Source: Gammaproteobacteria bacterium
GTDB lineage: Bacteria > Pseudomonadota > Gammaproteobacteria > UBA6429
Assembly (NCBI GenBank): GCA_030635835.1
Contig: DAOVYB010000074.1
Span: forward strand, 1-6,818
Direction: 5' to 3'
DNA: 6,818 nt
The translations under genes and the position numbers were made by a program. Below are positions 5,919-6,818 of the stretch, piece after piece (the stretch's first letter is position 1; every line of letters starts with the position of its first letter). The notes under the pieces are model-generated. The model was given only the letters and a program-made list of their open reading frames with translations, searched no databases and was not told the origin of the DNA.

Positions 5919-6818
5919 TATCCCGGAGAAAGGTAAATCTTCTTTATATCAGGAAGATCCCACCGCCTTTCGAATTAGCCACCTGTGCGAAATGCTCGAG
6001 ACCTATCTCGAGATGGAACAAGTGGCAGAAGTCTACCAGGCATACCTTTTTGGTGCCGAAGCGCATGATGGACAACATCGTGCCAGTGGCGAAGCCTATA
6101 TATATCACCCTCTCGCGGTTGCCCGCATTCTTGCAGAAATGCATATGGATCAGAAAAGTATTATTTCTGCAATCCTGCACGATGTTATTGAAGATACCTC
6201 GTTTGCCAAAGATCAGGTTGAAAGCCGTTTTGGATCAGAAGTCGCTGAGTTGGTTGATGGTGTCAGTAAACTTACCCACATAGAATTTGCATCCAAGGCC
6301 GAAGCCCAGGCGGAAAATTTCCGTAAAATGATGTTGGCGATGGTAAAAGATATCCGGGTTATTTTAATTAAACTCGCTGATCGTCTGCATAATATGCGCA
6401 CTTTAGGCGTCATGCGACCCGATAAAAAACGTCGCATTGCACGTGAAACTCTCGAAATTTTCTCTCCTATTGCCAACCGCCTGGGTATGAACCGAATGCG
6501 TCTTGAGCTTGAGGATTTAGGCTTTTTGGCCATGTATCCTGAGCGTTATCGTGTGCTGGATGAAAATGTAAAAAAAGCGCGTGGTAACCGTAATGAAATT
6601 ATCGGAAAGTTGGAAAATTCTATTTTAGAGCGGATGCGGCAAGAAGGTCTTATCGGGCGAGTTATTGGCCGTGAAAAACATCTTTTTAGTATTTATAACA
6701 AAATGAAAATCAAACAGCTTTCATTTAGTGAAGTTATGGATGTTTATGCTTTACGCATTATCGTGAACTCTGTTGATATGTGTTATCGCGTTTTAGGTGC
6801 GGTACATAATTTATATAA
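5884..6818 (+). CDS. spoT: Bifunctional (p)ppGpp synthetase/hydrolase, 5' part
   Basis: Controls the stringent response by hydrolysing and, usually more weakly, synthesising (p)ppGpp. The frame is open to the window edge (311 codons shown); a full SpoT is about 700 residues, so the TGS and ACT parts lie outside. Numbered from GTG 5884, the HD hydrolase domain shows [12 protein letters not shown] (75-86) and HDVIEDT (99-105), with the metal-binding H75, H99, D100 and the E103/D104 pair intact, then AQAENFRKM and [13 protein letters not shown]. The synthetase part begins with [17 protein letters not shown] and [10 protein letters not shown]. The start is uncertain: GTG 5884, inside rpoZ, is the best in-frame candidate, with GTG 5866 further upstream; ATG 5992 (residue 37) would remove residues that still align with other SpoT proteins. 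The purine-rich GGAGAAAGG (5925-5933) has no in-frame initiator at normal distance. Confidence 0.93.
   Translation, partial: MSQISQETTRNNIPEKGKSSLYQEDPTAFRISHLCEMLETYLEMEQVAEVYQAYLFGAEAHDGQHRASGEAYIYHPLAVARILAEMHMDQKSIISAILHDVIEDTSFAKDQVESRFGSEVAELVDGVSKLTHIEFASKAEAQAENFRKMMLAMVKDIRVILIKLADRLHNMRTLGVMRPDKKRRIARETLEIFSPIANRLGMNRMRLELEDLGFLAMYPERYRVLDENVKKARGNRNEIIGKLENSILERMRQEGLIGRVIGREKHLFSIYNKMKIKQLSFSEVMDVYALRIIVNSVDMCYRVLGAVHNLY

Noticed and set aside
5944..6533. Open frames at 5944-6180, 6050-6283 and 6213-6533
   Set aside because: All overlap the conserved spoT HD and synthetase region in other frames.

Overview
The window reads as chromosomal DNA from a gammaproteobacterium of moderately low GC. 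The evidence is the gene order rph < > yicC – gmk – rpoZ – spoT, which matches the arrangement known from Pseudomonas and relatives, together with protein sequences close to the gammaproteobacterial family members: YicC ends in QMREQIQNIE, as in E. coli, and the SpoT HD domain is intact. I cannot name a genus from the sequence alone.

Layout. Positions 1-356 are non-coding and repeat-rich: an identical 65-bp direct repeat (1-65 and 113-177) and an inverted pair of short G-rich arms (155-184 and 315-344). Next come three minus-strand genes. rph (357-1076) is followed upstream by a strong hairpin terminator (1149-1228). That terminator ends a two-gene unit of a cytosolic Ser/Thr protein kinase (2118-3023) and a PP2C-type phosphatase (1241-2140), whose coding regions overlap by 23 nt. 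A 158-bp divergent control region (3024-3181) separates this unit from the plus-strand genes: yicC (3182-4048), an unrecognised single-pass membrane protein with a helical, acidic cytosolic part (4130-4801), gmk (4847-5467), an intrinsic terminator (5477-5502), rpoZ with a long acidic tail (5550-5918), and the 5' part of spoT, which runs off the right edge.

How the genes fit together. Most of the locus concerns RNA turnover and guanine-nucleotide signalling: Rph trims RNA 3' ends, YicC is an endoribonuclease-family protein, Gmk makes GDP, omega is an RNA polymerase subunit tied to ppGpp response, and SpoT makes and degrades (p)ppGpp. A reversible phosphorylation pair sits between rph and yicC, genes that are direct divergent neighbours in E. 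coli and Pseudomonas. A link between that pair and the stringent response is my inference, not shown by the sequence.

The most unusual signal is non-coding. Four G-rich arms at two intergenic places are each built from three units of about 9 nt with the core CAC-n-G-[A/G]-G. In both places one arm lies 12-14 nt past the stop codon of a minus-strand gene. One pair has become a textbook intrinsic terminator; the other is a widely spaced inverted repeat without a T-tract. This looks like a dispersed repeat family that is sometimes used as a 3'-end hairpin.
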